Positions 1-5,835 of a stretch of DNA of 7,223 bases are shown here, one piece after another; position 1 is the stretch's first letter; each line of letters begins with the position of its first letter. The position numbers were made by a program, and so were the translations under genes. Below the pieces are notes generated by a model, which saw only the letters and a list, made by a program, of their open reading frames with translations, made no database searches and was not told the DNA's origin. Location of the stretch: contig CAYMID010000033.1 in assembly GCA_964390625.1 (NCBI GenBank), positions 1-7,223 on the forward strand, written 5' to 3'. This stretch comes from 2-12-FULL-41-16 sp964390625 (GTDB taxonomy: Bacteria > Patescibacteriota > Patescibacteriia > Magasanikbacterales > UBA922).

Positions 1-270
1 ATGGCCCCATTTTATTTGTTACAAATTGCCCTGACACTAGTGTCAACGTATGTGCTGGCAATGTTTGTGTATTATTTAAAAATGGCTGGGGTTGGGTTTC
101 ACGCGTACGGAGTGGCTGGCTGGGTTTGGTTGGGTTTTATTGCGCCAACGCAAGTTGCCGCAGTGATCTGGGGTAATACCAAAAGAAAATTTTGGGGTAA
201 ACAGATTTTTGTCATGATTAGTTACCAATTGGTCGGTTTGATGATGGCCGCCTTTATTTTATCACGTTAA
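1..270 (+). CDS. DUF1761-type small membrane protein, 5' end missing
   Basis: The visible 89 residues contain three hydrophobic segments (about residues 5-27, 36-57 and 67-87) and end in a TAA stop. The spacing, the GF..YG.AGWVWLGF segment and the final helix resemble the C-terminal two thirds of DUF1761 proteins, which are usually about 125-135 residues with an extra N-terminal helix. The reading frame is open at base 1, so the ATG at position 1 is probably an internal methionine and the real start lies upstream. No enzymatic function is known for the family and none is suggested here. It is the first visible member of a run of five plus-strand genes, 16 nt before the DoxX-like gene. The family call rests on pattern memory and is moderately secure. 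The membrane nature is clear. Confidence 0.7.
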   Translation: MAPFYLLQIALTLVSTYVLAMFVYYLKMAGVGFHAYGVAGWVWLGFIAPTQVAAVIWGNTKRKFWGKQIFVMISYQLVGLMMAAFILSR

Positions 271-286
271 TTTTAATTGTTTGCTT

Positions 287-658
287 ATGTCCAAGCGTAA
301 TAAAATCATTTATTGGATTGCCACTCTGTGGTTGTCGTTGGGGATGGTGTCGAGCGGTCTCATTCAGTTGCTGCATAATCAAATGGAAGTAGACGCAATG
401 GCGCACTTGGGCTATCCGGTTTATTTCTTGACCATCATTGGGGTGTGGAAATTGTTGGGCGTGGTGGCGATTTTGGTACCCAAGTATCCTCTCCTTAAAG
501 AATGGGCGTACGCTGGCTTTTTCTTTACCATGACTGGCGCTTTGGCATCGTACATTGGTGTTGGTGATCCGATTGGGCAAATGTTCCCAGCCGTGTTGCT
601 GATTACTTTGACCGTTGTTTCGTGGTACTTCCGTCCGGCCAATCGCAAGCTCGCTTAA
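287..658 (+). CDS. DoxX-like family integral membrane protein
   Basis: A 123-residue protein with four predicted membrane helices (about residues 7-28, 45-64, 72-92 and 98-116). It matches the DoxX-like family (PF13564 type). The segment AHLGYP at 39-44 is followed by a G.WKLLG motif at 52-58, then P.Y..LKEWAYAGFFF at 65-80 and a GDP at 93-95, all characteristic of the family. DoxX-like proteins sit in the cytoplasmic membrane. Some relatives are linked to thiosulfate or redox metabolism, but small ones like this have no assigned reaction. I chose the ATG at 287 rather than the upstream in-frame TTG at 281 because MSKRNK gives a normal positively charged N-terminus. No Shine-Dalgarno sequence precedes it. 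It lies 16 nt after the DUF1761-type gene and 17 nt before the VOC gene, probably in one transcript. Confidence 0.85.
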   Translation: MSKRNKIIYWIATLWLSLGMVSSGLIQLLHNQMEVDAMAHLGYPVYFLTIIGVWKLLGVVAILVPKYPLLKEWAYAGFFFTMTGALASYIGVGDPIGQMFPAVLLITLTVVSWYFRPANRKLA

Positions 659-675
659 TTTTTGAAAATTGCCGT

Positions 676-1119
676 ATGCGTAGCCCCCTTGTACCTAGTT
701 TGTGGTTTAGTGCCACCGGTGACACCATGTCTGAAATTGTTGGGTATTATCGCAATGTGTTTGGTGATTCATTTGAACAAGGGACGATTGTTGATCTAGG
801 TGAAACGCCGAGTGGAAAAACCGAAACGTGTGAGGTTAATATTCAAGGACAGAAATATTCGTTCATGTGTACTACCGAAAAACACGCGGAATTCAATGAC
901 GCGTTTGCGCTTACGATTAATTGCGCTGACCAAGCCGAAATTGACCGTTTTTGGAATTATTTTACCAAAGATGGGCAGGAAGTTCAGTGTGGTTGGTGTA
1001 TCGACAAGTATGGTTTGCGATGGCAAGTTTTGCCCGAGAATTTTAACGAATTAATGGCACGACCAAATGCCTGGCAGGTGATGATGGGGCAAAAGAAAAT
1101 TGTGATTGCTGAATACTAG
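676..1119 (+). CDS. PhnB-like VOC superfamily protein
   Basis: A 147-residue cytosolic protein of the vicinal oxygen chelate fold, PhnB-like subgroup (often annotated 3-demethylubiquinone-9 3-methyltransferase-like, PF06983). The N-terminal PSLWF (7-11) and YYRNVFG (24-30) match the usual LWF....FY..lF opening. Residues 74-83 (NDAFALTINC), DQAEID (85-90), W93, QCGWCIDKYGLRWQVLP (104-120) and the terminal KKIVIAEY (140-147) match the family's second half. The length fits. The true substrate is unknown for most members, and the methyltransferase label should not be taken literally. The ATG at 676 places the first strand correctly. A later in-frame ATG at 730 would remove the LWF strand, while an earlier one at 622 lies inside the DoxX-like gene. 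There is no Shine-Dalgarno motif. The next gene begins 3 nt after its TAG stop. Confidence 0.85.
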   Translation: MRSPLVPSLWFSATGDTMSEIVGYYRNVFGDSFEQGTIVDLGETPSGKTETCEVNIQGQKYSFMCTTEKHAEFNDAFALTINCADQAEIDRFWNYFTKDGQEVQCGWCIDKYGLRWQVLPENFNELMARPNAWQVMMGQKKIVIAEY

Positions 1120-1122
1120 CCT

Positions 1123-1590
1123 ATGTCACACTACGAACATACGCAGGTTAGTACATTGAATTTCGTAATTACGGCGGTGTTTGGTGTGTTGGTAGTGTGG
1201 GCACAGTTGTCTGCGCGGGCCGAAGCGCCCTCGGTTGATTCGGGCACCAATTTGTTGGTTACTGCAGTGATGGTCTTGGTTGTATTTATTGTGGCATCGT
1301 TTGCTCGCTTAACGGTTGTAGTCAACGAGACCACCTTGCGTCTCCACTTTGGGTGGGGGATTTTTCGTAAACAAATTAATCTTGCGGAAGTAGTAACGGC
1401 TACAGTGGTCAAGAATCATTGGTACTATGGTGGGGGGATCCGTTACTGGCTGTGGCCAAAGATGTGGATTTATAATGTAGCCGGTTTGAATGCGGTTGAA
1501 TTAACCATGAAAAATGGTCGAGTATACCGTGTAGGAACAGATGAACCAGAGGCACTTGTGACGGTAATTAACCAAATAATTAAATCTTAA
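1123..1590 (+). CDS. Two-helix membrane protein with PH-like C-terminal domain
   Basis: A 155-residue protein with two hydrophobic helices at about residues 12-29 and 43-63, separated by a polar loop. A soluble, probably cytoplasmic C-terminal domain of about 90 residues follows. That domain begins ARLTVVVNETTLRLHFGWGI, runs through an aromatic patch (WYYGGGIRYWLW, 100-111) and YNVAGLNAVEL (117-127), and ends RVGTDEPEALVTVI (136-149). The strand-rich pattern and the final (G)TDEPE..V..I helix look like small bacterial PH-like (bPH) membrane proteins of unknown function. I recognise the pattern as recurring in hypothetical proteins but cannot name a characterised member. It sits 3 nt after the VOC gene and 11 nt before the LigA-like gene, so translation is probably coupled. 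No Shine-Dalgarno sequence is present. The existence of the gene is secure, the domain name less so. Confidence 0.8.
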   Translation: MSHYEHTQVSTLNFVITAVFGVLVVWAQLSARAEAPSVDSGTNLLVTAVMVLVVFIVASFARLTVVVNETTLRLHFGWGIFRKQINLAEVVTATVVKNHWYYGGGIRYWLWPKMWIYNVAGLNAVELTMKNGRVYRVGTDEPEALVTVINQIIKS

Positions 1591-1601
1591 ATATTTGGGG
1601 T

Positions 1602-2060
1602 ATGAAAAAACTATTGAGTATTTCTTCCTGGATTGTGATGATTATTGGTGTGGTATCCGTGTGTGCTGGTGCATGGGGAATTTGGTTTACCTACCAAAAT
1701 GTCGTGCGGGAAAAAATTGTTACCCCAACTGATGCGCTTATACCTGAACAGCCAGTACGTGGACCATTGACGCTTAAAGCGCAGACTGAAATTATTCGCG
1801 AACACACTCTTAAAACTACAGGGGGCAAAACTTTTGCCGAAATGCCAAGACAGATAGAAAAAATTAGCGAAGATGGCAAATCGACAATGGTCCCGAATGC
1901 CGCACGAGACATTTGGATTACGGCAACCACACTCACCACTGCACTTAATTTGGCGATTCTAGCCTATGCGTTTTCTGGCGTGTTAATCGTTTTTGGGGGT
2001 TTATTTTTCGGAGTTGGTCTCTTGCTGTTTACGATAAACAAGGTCAAAAAAATTAATTAA
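1602..2060 (+). CDS. Small two-helix membrane protein of the mislabelled 'LigA-like' family
   Basis: A 152-residue protein with an N-terminal helix (about 8-29), a polar region predicted outside the membrane (31-113) and a second hydrophobic stretch (about 114-146) before a basic tail. The central motif runs from VRGPLTLKAQTEIIREH (52-68) through LKTTGGKTFAEM (70-81). It recalls small proteins, common in Actinobacteria and some candidate phyla, that databases call 'aromatic ring-opening dioxygenase LigA'. Those typically read GPF.A..QA..I..H.L..TGGKTYAEL between two helices. Nothing here resembles a true LigA dioxygenase, so the name is best treated as an artefact and the function as unknown. 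A run of four G ends one base before the ATG, too close for a normal ribosome site. This is the last gene before the 182-nt gap. Confidence 0.8.
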   Translation: MKKLLSISSWIVMIIGVVSVCAGAWGIWFTYQNVVREKIVTPTDALIPEQPVRGPLTLKAQTEIIREHTLKTTGGKTFAEMPRQIEKISEDGKSTMVPNAARDIWITATTLTTALNLAILAYAFSGVLIVFGGLFFGVGLLLFTINKVKKIN

Positions 2061-2064
2061 AAAA

Positions 2065-2076
2065 CCGCCGTGGCGG
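2065..2076. other. Short GC-rich hairpin after the LigA-like stop codon
   Basis: CCGCC and GGCGG form an inverted repeat 4 nt after the TAA. A two-base loop is not possible, so the practical stem is four pairs with a CGTG loop. No T-run follows on the plus strand. On the minus strand it is followed by six T (complement of 2059-2064), the layout of a weak intrinsic terminator for antisense transcription. The stem is short, so any termination role is uncertain. Confidence 0.3.
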
Positions 2077-2104
2077 AATAAAGATGAGAAGTGGATGGAG
2101 GGGC

Positions 2105-2137
2105 AGTGTGCGATAACCGGGGAGTATACCGCACACT
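2105..2137 (+). other. Stem-loop 1 of the 2061-2242 gap
   Basis: AGTGTGCG at 2105-2112 is perfectly complementary to CGCACACT at 2130-2137, giving an eight-pair stem with a 17-nt G-rich loop. ATA at 2113-2115 and TAT at 2125-2127 inside the loop can add pairs. Outside, GG at 2102-2103 can pair with CC at 2139-2140 across a C-A mismatch. No T-run follows, so it is not an obvious terminator. Strand is assigned by the direction of the flanking genes and is inference. No known RNA family is recognised. Confidence 0.5.
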
Positions 2138-2142
2138 ACCAA

Positions 2143-2201
2143 GCAGTATGTCTTTAGAGGGGGTTGCTGTGGAGACTCACTGCATCTAAAGACTATAGTA
2201 C
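2143..2201 (+). other. Stem-loop 2: long imperfect hairpin with a GGGGGT bulge
   Basis: GTCTTTAGA at 2150-2158 pairs perfectly with TCTAAAGAC at 2185-2193. Inside that stem, TGC at 2165-2167 pairs with GCA at 2182-2184. After a T-T mismatch, GTGG at 2169-2172 pairs with TCAC at 2177-2180 (one G-T wobble), closed by an AGAC loop. This leaves GGGGGT (2159-2164) as a one-sided bulge. Below the main stem, TAT (2147-2149) pairs with ATA (2195-2197) across a bulged T. An alternative pairing of GCAGT (2143-2147) with ACTGC (2179-2183) also exists. There is no trailing T-run. It could be a leader or small RNA, or a DNA-level extragenic palindrome. No known riboswitch class is recognised. Confidence 0.55.
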
Positions 2202-2206
2202 AAACC

Positions 2207-2235
2207 TGATTTTGTCAACTCGTATGGTCTAAAAT
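2207..2235 (+). promoter_or_regulatory. Putative promoter of the cyclophilin-lemA-DUF2207 operon
   Basis: A -10-like TAAAAT at 2230-2235 lies 7 nt before the ATG at 2243, so transcription would begin at or next to the start codon. The best -35 at normal distance is the weak CTGATT (2206-2211 region, spacer about 18). The better-looking TTGTCA at 2212-2217 is only 12 nt away, too close. The call rests mainly on position at the head of a gene run and on the similar spacing at two other gene heads in this window. Confidence 0.35.
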
Positions 2236-2242
2236 TTGTTAT

Positions 2243-2848
2243 ATGATACAGAGATTGATCGTGCTGGGTATGGTGATACTGGCTGGCGTTGGTTGTACAA
2301 AAATCGTGGTCGAGACAAACACAGAAGTAGTACCAATTACAACTCAAGCTAATAAACCAATTAACCAAAAACCTATGAACGCAATTTTACACACTAGCCT
2401 GGGCGATATCACAATTGAACTTAGTGATGCGACCCCAAATACGGTTGCGAATTTTGTTAAGCTGGCGCAGAGTGGTTATTATGATGGAACCAAATTCCAC
2501 CGGGTGATTGAGGGCTTTATGAACCAGGGTGGTGATCCGTTGTCAAAAGATGATAGTAAGTCTCAACTGTGGGGTACAGGCGGTCCAGGGTACACCTTTG
2601 CTGATGAAATTAAGTCAACCAACCGCAATGACAAGGGCACCATTTCGATGGCCAATGCTGGCCCAAACACCAATGGTAGTCAATTCTTTTTAAATGTTGC
2701 TGCTAATAATTTTCTGGACACCAAGCATACGGTGTTTGGTAAAGTAACGGCTGGTTACGATGTGGTTGAAGCGATCAATCAGGTGCCAACCGGTGCTGGC
2801 GACAGACCTGTTAGCCCAGTTACCATCACTCGCATTACGTTACAGTAG
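2243..2848 (+). CDS. Cyclophilin-type peptidyl-prolyl cis-trans isomerase, probable lipoprotein
   Basis: Catalyses cis-trans isomerisation of X-Pro bonds, probably outside the cytoplasmic membrane. The 201-residue protein starts with a short basic and hydrophobic signal ending LAGVGC, with Cys18 as likely lipidated residue (Gly at -3 is atypical). A polar linker to about residue 44 follows, then one cyclophilin domain (about 45-201). Active-site motifs are intact: FHRVIEGFMNQGGDP at 85-99 with the catalytic Arg87, Phe92, Met93 and Gln95, then MANAGPNTNGSQFF at 136-149 and FLDTKHTVFG at 157-166 with His162. The residue equivalent to human CypA Trp121 is Phe157, as in many bacterial cyclophilins, which usually lowers cyclosporin affinity. 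Met45 could start a cytosolic form, but the upstream signal is convincing. LemA begins 3 nt after its TAG stop. Confidence 0.93.
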   Translation: MIQRLIVLGMVILAGVGCTKIVVETNTEVVPITTQANKPINQKPMNAILHTSLGDITIELSDATPNTVANFVKLAQSGYYDGTKFHRVIEGFMNQGGDPLSKDDSKSQLWGTGGPGYTFADEIKSTNRNDKGTISMANAGPNTNGSQFFLNVAANNFLDTKHTVFGKVTAGYDVVEAINQVPTGAGDRPVSPVTITRITLQ

Positions 2849-2851
2849 ATT

Positions 2852-3409
2852 ATGAGCATGACATTTTTGCTAGGGGGATTCGCTGCGGTGGTTGGGGTGT
2901 GGTTAATTTTGGTTTTTAATTCGCTCATAACCAAACGAAATCAGGTCAAAAACGCGTGGTCAGATATTGATGTGCAGCTTAAAAAACGCCATGATTTGAT
3001 TCCAAATTTAGTGGCAGCGGTGCAGGGGTATAAAAATTACGAAGCGGCTTTGCTGGAAAGCGTAACTCAGGCTCGGGCTACGGCTATGGCGGTAGGCTCG
3101 CACAATGTCGCTGGTTTGGCTACAGCCGAAACTGCTTTGAGTCTGGCGGTACGTGGTTTGCTGGTCGCGGTCGAAAAATATCCTGATCTAAAGGCCTCGG
3201 GGAGTTTTTTGAAACTGCAAGCAGAATTAGCAGCCGTGGAAAATGATTTAGAATCAGCACGACGATATTACAACGCTACTGTCCGTGAATTTAATAGCGC
3301 GGGGCAAGTTTTTCCCACCACTATAGTGGCGCGGGTGTTGGGTTTTAGGTCCGCAGATTTTTTTGCGGCCGAGGCCAGTGAACGCACGGCTAGTGTGGTA
3401 ACCCTATAA
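2852..3409 (+). CDS. lemA: LemA family protein
   Basis: A 185-residue LemA family protein (PF04011). One N-terminal membrane helix (about residues 4-23) is followed by a helical, coiled-coil-prone domain. Family signatures are all present: the NSLITKRNQVKNAW segment at 23-36, D.QLKKRHDLIPNLV at 40-54, the LQAELAAVENDLESARRYY helix at 122-140, YNATVREFN at 140-148, and the FP..I.A..LGF motif at 154-165. The length matches the family norm. LemA proteins are membrane-anchored and widespread, with no settled biochemical role. In many genomes they sit beside DUF2207 or TPM-domain genes, as here. The ATG at 2852 is chosen; a second ATG at 2858 would change only two residues. The DUF2207 gene starts one base after its TAA stop, so the two are almost certainly co-translated. 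Confidence 0.95.
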   Translation: MSMTFLLGGFAAVVGVWLILVFNSLITKRNQVKNAWSDIDVQLKKRHDLIPNLVAAVQGYKNYEAALLESVTQARATAMAVGSHNVAGLATAETALSLAVRGLLVAVEKYPDLKASGSFLKLQAELAAVENDLESARRYYNATVREFNSAGQVFPTTIVARVLGFRSADFFAAEASERTASVVTL

Positions 3410-3410
3410 T

Positions 3411-5132
3411 ATGAAACGACTGTGGCTGGTGGCGGCAATTGTGGTCAGCGTGTTTGGGTTAAAGCTGGCAGCGTGGGCAGCGTCAACAGAAATGATTCGT
3501 GATTTTACCGTGAGTGCACATGTGAATCAGGACAGCAGTGTGATGGTACAAGAAACCATCACCTATGATTTTGGTGTGGCCGAAAAGCACGGTATTTTCC
3601 GAACTATTCCACTCGCTGGACCAACCAAATACGACTTACAGATTGAGGTGCAACAGGTGGTCGATGAACAGGGTCAGAATATTCCGTTCACACAAAGCAG
3701 TGGTGATGCGCTTACGGTTAAAATTGGCGAAGCTAATCGTGTGATTACTGGTGTTCATACGTATGCAATTTCGTACCGCGTTGACAATGCTTTGGCACAC
3801 TACGATGATCACACCGAGTGGTATTGGAATGTAATGGGTAATCAATGGCCAGTTCCAATTACCAACGCTAAAGCAGTGGTAACGTGGGCTACTGGGACTT
3901 TGCAAAACGCGATGTGTTATACGGGTGCGGAAGGTAGCACCGAACAAGCCTGTGACGTGGCTATGAATACGAATGAAGCCGTATTTACGGCCTCGCGCTC
4001 ATTTGAGGTAGGCGAAGGACTAACCATTGTTTTGGGTTGGCCACGTGGAATTTTCGCCACTTCGTACGTCGATAATTCACTGAGTCTCGAGGATTGGCGG
4101 GTGATCGCAGTTTTAGTTTCAGTGGCCGTTGGTCTTATTGTTTTAACAATAATTCCGATTATAAACAGAATGCGAAAATACAAACCAAAAATTCCACGGG
4201 CGCTTAAACGCCAACCACTTGTAGTCGAGTATAATCCACCGGCAGATTTGCGCCCAATCGAAGTCGGTGCGTTGGTTGACCGAACAGTAGATGTAGGTGA
4301 TATTTCGGCCGTAATTATGGATTTGGCCGTGCGTGGTTACCTGAAAATTCGCTACACCGAAACCAAAGGTTTGTTTGGTAATACCAAAAAAGATTTTACA
4401 TTGGTTCGTGTGGCCGACGCCGCCGGGCTCACAGACGTCGCTAGTGTGACTATGTTTAATTTCTTGTTCCAGGAACGTTCCGAAGTTGCTTTGAGTGCGT
4501 TAGAAAAAGAGCGTAAGGCCTTTGAAAAAATAATTAATACCATTAAAAATGATGTACCAGATGCGCTGCGGACGGCTGGGTATTATGATCAAACCACCAA
4601 GGCAAAAAGCAAACGGTATGCGATTATAATGGTTTCATTATTTGGATTGGCGTTTGTAGTTGGCGCAGCTGGCTTAGATTTTTTGTTGGTGCCGTTGGTG
4701 GCTGCTTTTATCATTTTAATTTTTGTATTGCGTTATTTAGATGAAAAATTATCCCCGTTAGGTTTGCAAACTTTGGGTAAAATTTTGGGTTTCCGTGAAT
4801 TTTTAGTTATGACCGAAACAGACCGTTTGCGCATTTTGAATGCACCCGAAGTCAAACCAGAAATTTTCGAAAAATGGTTGGCCTACGCCATGGTGCTCGG
4901 TGCCGAAAAACAGTGGGCCAGTAAATTTGAACATTTATACCAACAAACCCCCGTGTGGTACGAGGGTCCGGTTGGTGCGCAGTATTCCACCACGGCGTTT
5001 GTCAATCAGATGCAACTATTTGGCCAGAATTTTAACCACGCGGTAAATGTAGCAGCGCCACGCTCGGCCAGTGGTTTTTCGGGTGGTTCGTCAGGTGGCG
5101 GGTTTGGTGGAGGAGGTGGCGGAAGTTGGTAA
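3411..5132 (+). CDS. DUF2207 family membrane protein with Gly-rich tail
   Basis: A 573-residue DUF2207 protein. A signal peptide (about 1-24, ending AWAA) leads into an extracytoplasmic beta-rich domain (about 25-226). This domain contains the family motif HGIFR..P (60-67), WNVMGNQWPVPI (139-150), and Cys169 and Cys181, placed to form an external disulfide. A membrane helix (about 231-252) leads to a cytoplasmic region (253-402) with P.DLRP.EVGALVD (277-290), followed by two close helices (about 403-420 and 424-441). A further cytoplasmic domain (442-550) includes LG..LGF.EFL...E.DRL. The C-terminus is a Gly/Ser-rich tail ending GGGGGGSW, typical of the family and of LemA partners. Function is unknown; partnership with LemA in the envelope is inferred from repeated adjacency. 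Its TAA stop directly abuts the stop of the opposing nitroreductase. Confidence 0.93.
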   Translation: MKRLWLVAAIVVSVFGLKLAAWAASTEMIRDFTVSAHVNQDSSVMVQETITYDFGVAEKHGIFRTIPLAGPTKYDLQIEVQQVVDEQGQNIPFTQSSGDALTVKIGEANRVITGVHTYAISYRVDNALAHYDDHTEWYWNVMGNQWPVPITNAKAVVTWATGTLQNAMCYTGAEGSTEQACDVAMNTNEAVFTASRSFEVGEGLTIVLGWPRGIFATSYVDNSLSLEDWRVIAVLVSVAVGLIVLTIIPIINRMRKYKPKIPRALKRQPLVVEYNPPADLRPIEVGALVDRTVDVGDISAVIMDLAVRGYLKIRYTETKGLFGNTKKDFTLVRVADAAGLTDVASVTMFNFLFQERSEVALSALEKERKAFEKIINTIKNDVPDALRTAGYYDQTTKAKSKRYAIIMVSLFGLAFVVGAAGLDFLLVPLVAAFIILIFVLRYLDEKLSPLGLQTLGKILGFREFLVMTETDRLRILNAPEVKPEIFEKWLAYAMVLGAEKQWASKFEHLYQQTPVWYEGPVGAQYSTTAFVNQMQLFGQNFNHAVNVAAPRSASGFSGGSSGGGFGGGGGGSW

Positions 5133-5759
5133 TTAAACAGTCACGAATAATTCGCTTTCCGGTACGCGGAATTTTGGGTGAGCTGGGCCAGCCGCACGGT
5201 AGCCGATGGCCAAGTAGGCTAGGGGACGAATGTGGTCAGGGAGTTTAAGAATGGTAGCGGCAGCAGTTGGGTCAAAGCCTTCCATTGGGCACGAATCAAG
5301 ACCAAGCTCGGCGCAGGCGGCTAAGCCAAAACCCAAAGCAATATAGGCTTGGCGCGCAGACCAGGCCAAGGCAGTGGTGGCGTCGGACGAGCGTGCTGCG
5401 GCTGTGCCCATGACTAAGCTTTCGAGTGGAGCCAGAGCCGCGCGTTTGGCCGCGTCACCTTCGCTAATGTATTGCATCATCAATTCACCCTGAGCCTGCA
5501 AATCACTGCGGCCGCAGAAGACCAAAAAATGCGAAGCCTCGGTAACTTGTGGTTGTCCGTACGAAATTTCGCGCAGTTCCGCGCGCACGGCTGGATCAAC
5601 GATTTCGTAAATGGTGTAGGCCTGCAAGCCAGACGAGGCTGGGGCAAAGCGGATCGCGTTGCGCACCGTGGCCATATCAGCCTCACTAACTTTTTGGCTA
5701 GGGTCGAATTGCTTGGTAGCAAAGCGCCACTGTAAATTACCCAAAAAACTTTTTTCCAT
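5133..5759 (-). CDS. NfsB-type FMN-dependent nitroreductase family oxidoreductase
   Basis: A 208-residue cytosolic flavoprotein of the nitroreductase family, closest in pattern to E. coli NfsB. These homodimers bind FMN and use NAD(P)H to reduce quinones, nitroaromatics and similar electrophiles. Visible landmarks are RFATKQFD (12-19, FMN phosphate contact), APASSGLQ (39-46, in place of the SPSSTNSQ of NfsB), F.VFCG at 78-83, ELGLDSCPMEGFD at 151-163 (matching ALGLDAVPIEGFD), and PKFRVPES at 195-202 supplying Lys196 and Arg198, equivalent to the NfsB phosphate-binding Lys-Arg pair. The length is typical. It is transcribed divergently from the HxlR regulator, with 76 bases between starts holding an inverted repeat, so control by that regulator is likely. 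There is no Shine-Dalgarno motif. The true substrate cannot be read from sequence. Confidence 0.92.
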   Translation of the reverse strand: MEKSFLGNLQWRFATKQFDPSQKVSEADMATVRNAIRFAPASSGLQAYTIYEIVDPAVRAELREISYGQPQVTEASHFLVFCGRSDLQAQGELMMQYISEGDAAKRAALAPLESLVMGTAAARSSDATTALAWSARQAYIALGFGLAACAELGLDSCPMEGFDPTAAATILKLPDHIRPLAYLAIGYRAAGPAHPKFRVPESELFVTV

Positions 5760-5773
5760 ACGAAAGCATTAAA
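5760..5773 (-). promoter_or_regulatory. Putative -10 region of the nitroreductase promoter
   Basis: Reading the minus strand, TTTAAT (complement of 5768-5773) ends 8 nt before the nitroreductase ATG at 5759, so the transcript would start about one or two bases before the start codon. No good -35 consensus is visible at 16-18 nt upstream; that position lies against the inverted repeat at 5792-5809. A weak -35 compensated or controlled by the regulator is plausible but unproven. Confidence 0.35.
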
Positions 5774-5791
5774 AATGAAAGAAACTGACAC

Positions 5792-5809
5792 TTTACTTTG
5801 TAAAGTAAA
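5792..5809. promoter_or_regulatory. Inverted-repeat operator in the nitroreductase/HxlR divergent promoter
   Basis: TTTACTTT and AAAGTAAA form a perfect 8-bp inverted repeat around a GT centre (TTTACTTTGTAAAGTAAA). AT-rich dyads with ACTTT/AAAGT-like arms are the usual kind of site for dimeric HxlR regulators. The centre is 35 bases before the regulator start and about 41 before the nitroreductase start, so it would overlap or adjoin the -35 region of both promoters if they are leaderless as inferred. Binding by the adjacent HxlR protein is the natural reading. Confidence 0.7.
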
Positions 5810-5823
5810 CGTGGTACGCTTAG

Positions 5824-5829
5824 TGTAAT
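5824..5829 (+). promoter_or_regulatory. Putative -10 element of the hxlR-yceI promoter
   Basis: TGTAAT lies 6 nt before the ATG at 5836, which would place the transcription start at or beside the start codon. The -35 position, 17 nt upstream (about 5801-5806), lies within the right arm of the inverted repeat. This arrangement would let a bound regulator block its own promoter. The hexamer is only a partial match to consensus. Confidence 0.35.
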
Positions 5830-5835
5830 CTGTTT

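Noticed and set aside
254..580. A 108-codon minus-strand frame opposite the DoxX-like gene
   Set aside because: The DoxX-like protein on the plus strand has strong family motifs, while the antisense product has no domain signature or plausible promoter.
2150..2193. The 9-bp stem hairpin as an intrinsic terminator of the first gene cluster
   Set aside because: The 3' arm is followed by TATAGTACAAACC rather than a T-run, and the structure has a large one-sided bulge, so it does not fit a factor-independent terminator.
2061..2242. CRISPR array, tRNA, tmRNA or SRP RNA in the gap
   Set aside because: There are no repeated units at regular spacing, no cloverleaf, no CCA end and no conserved SRP loop sequence. 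Only two unlike hairpins are present.
3405..3410. A perfect TATAAT directly before the DUF2207 start
   Set aside because: It contains the LemA stop codon and touches the ATG, so transcription would start inside the gene. No -35 stands out, and the one-base gap favours translational coupling.
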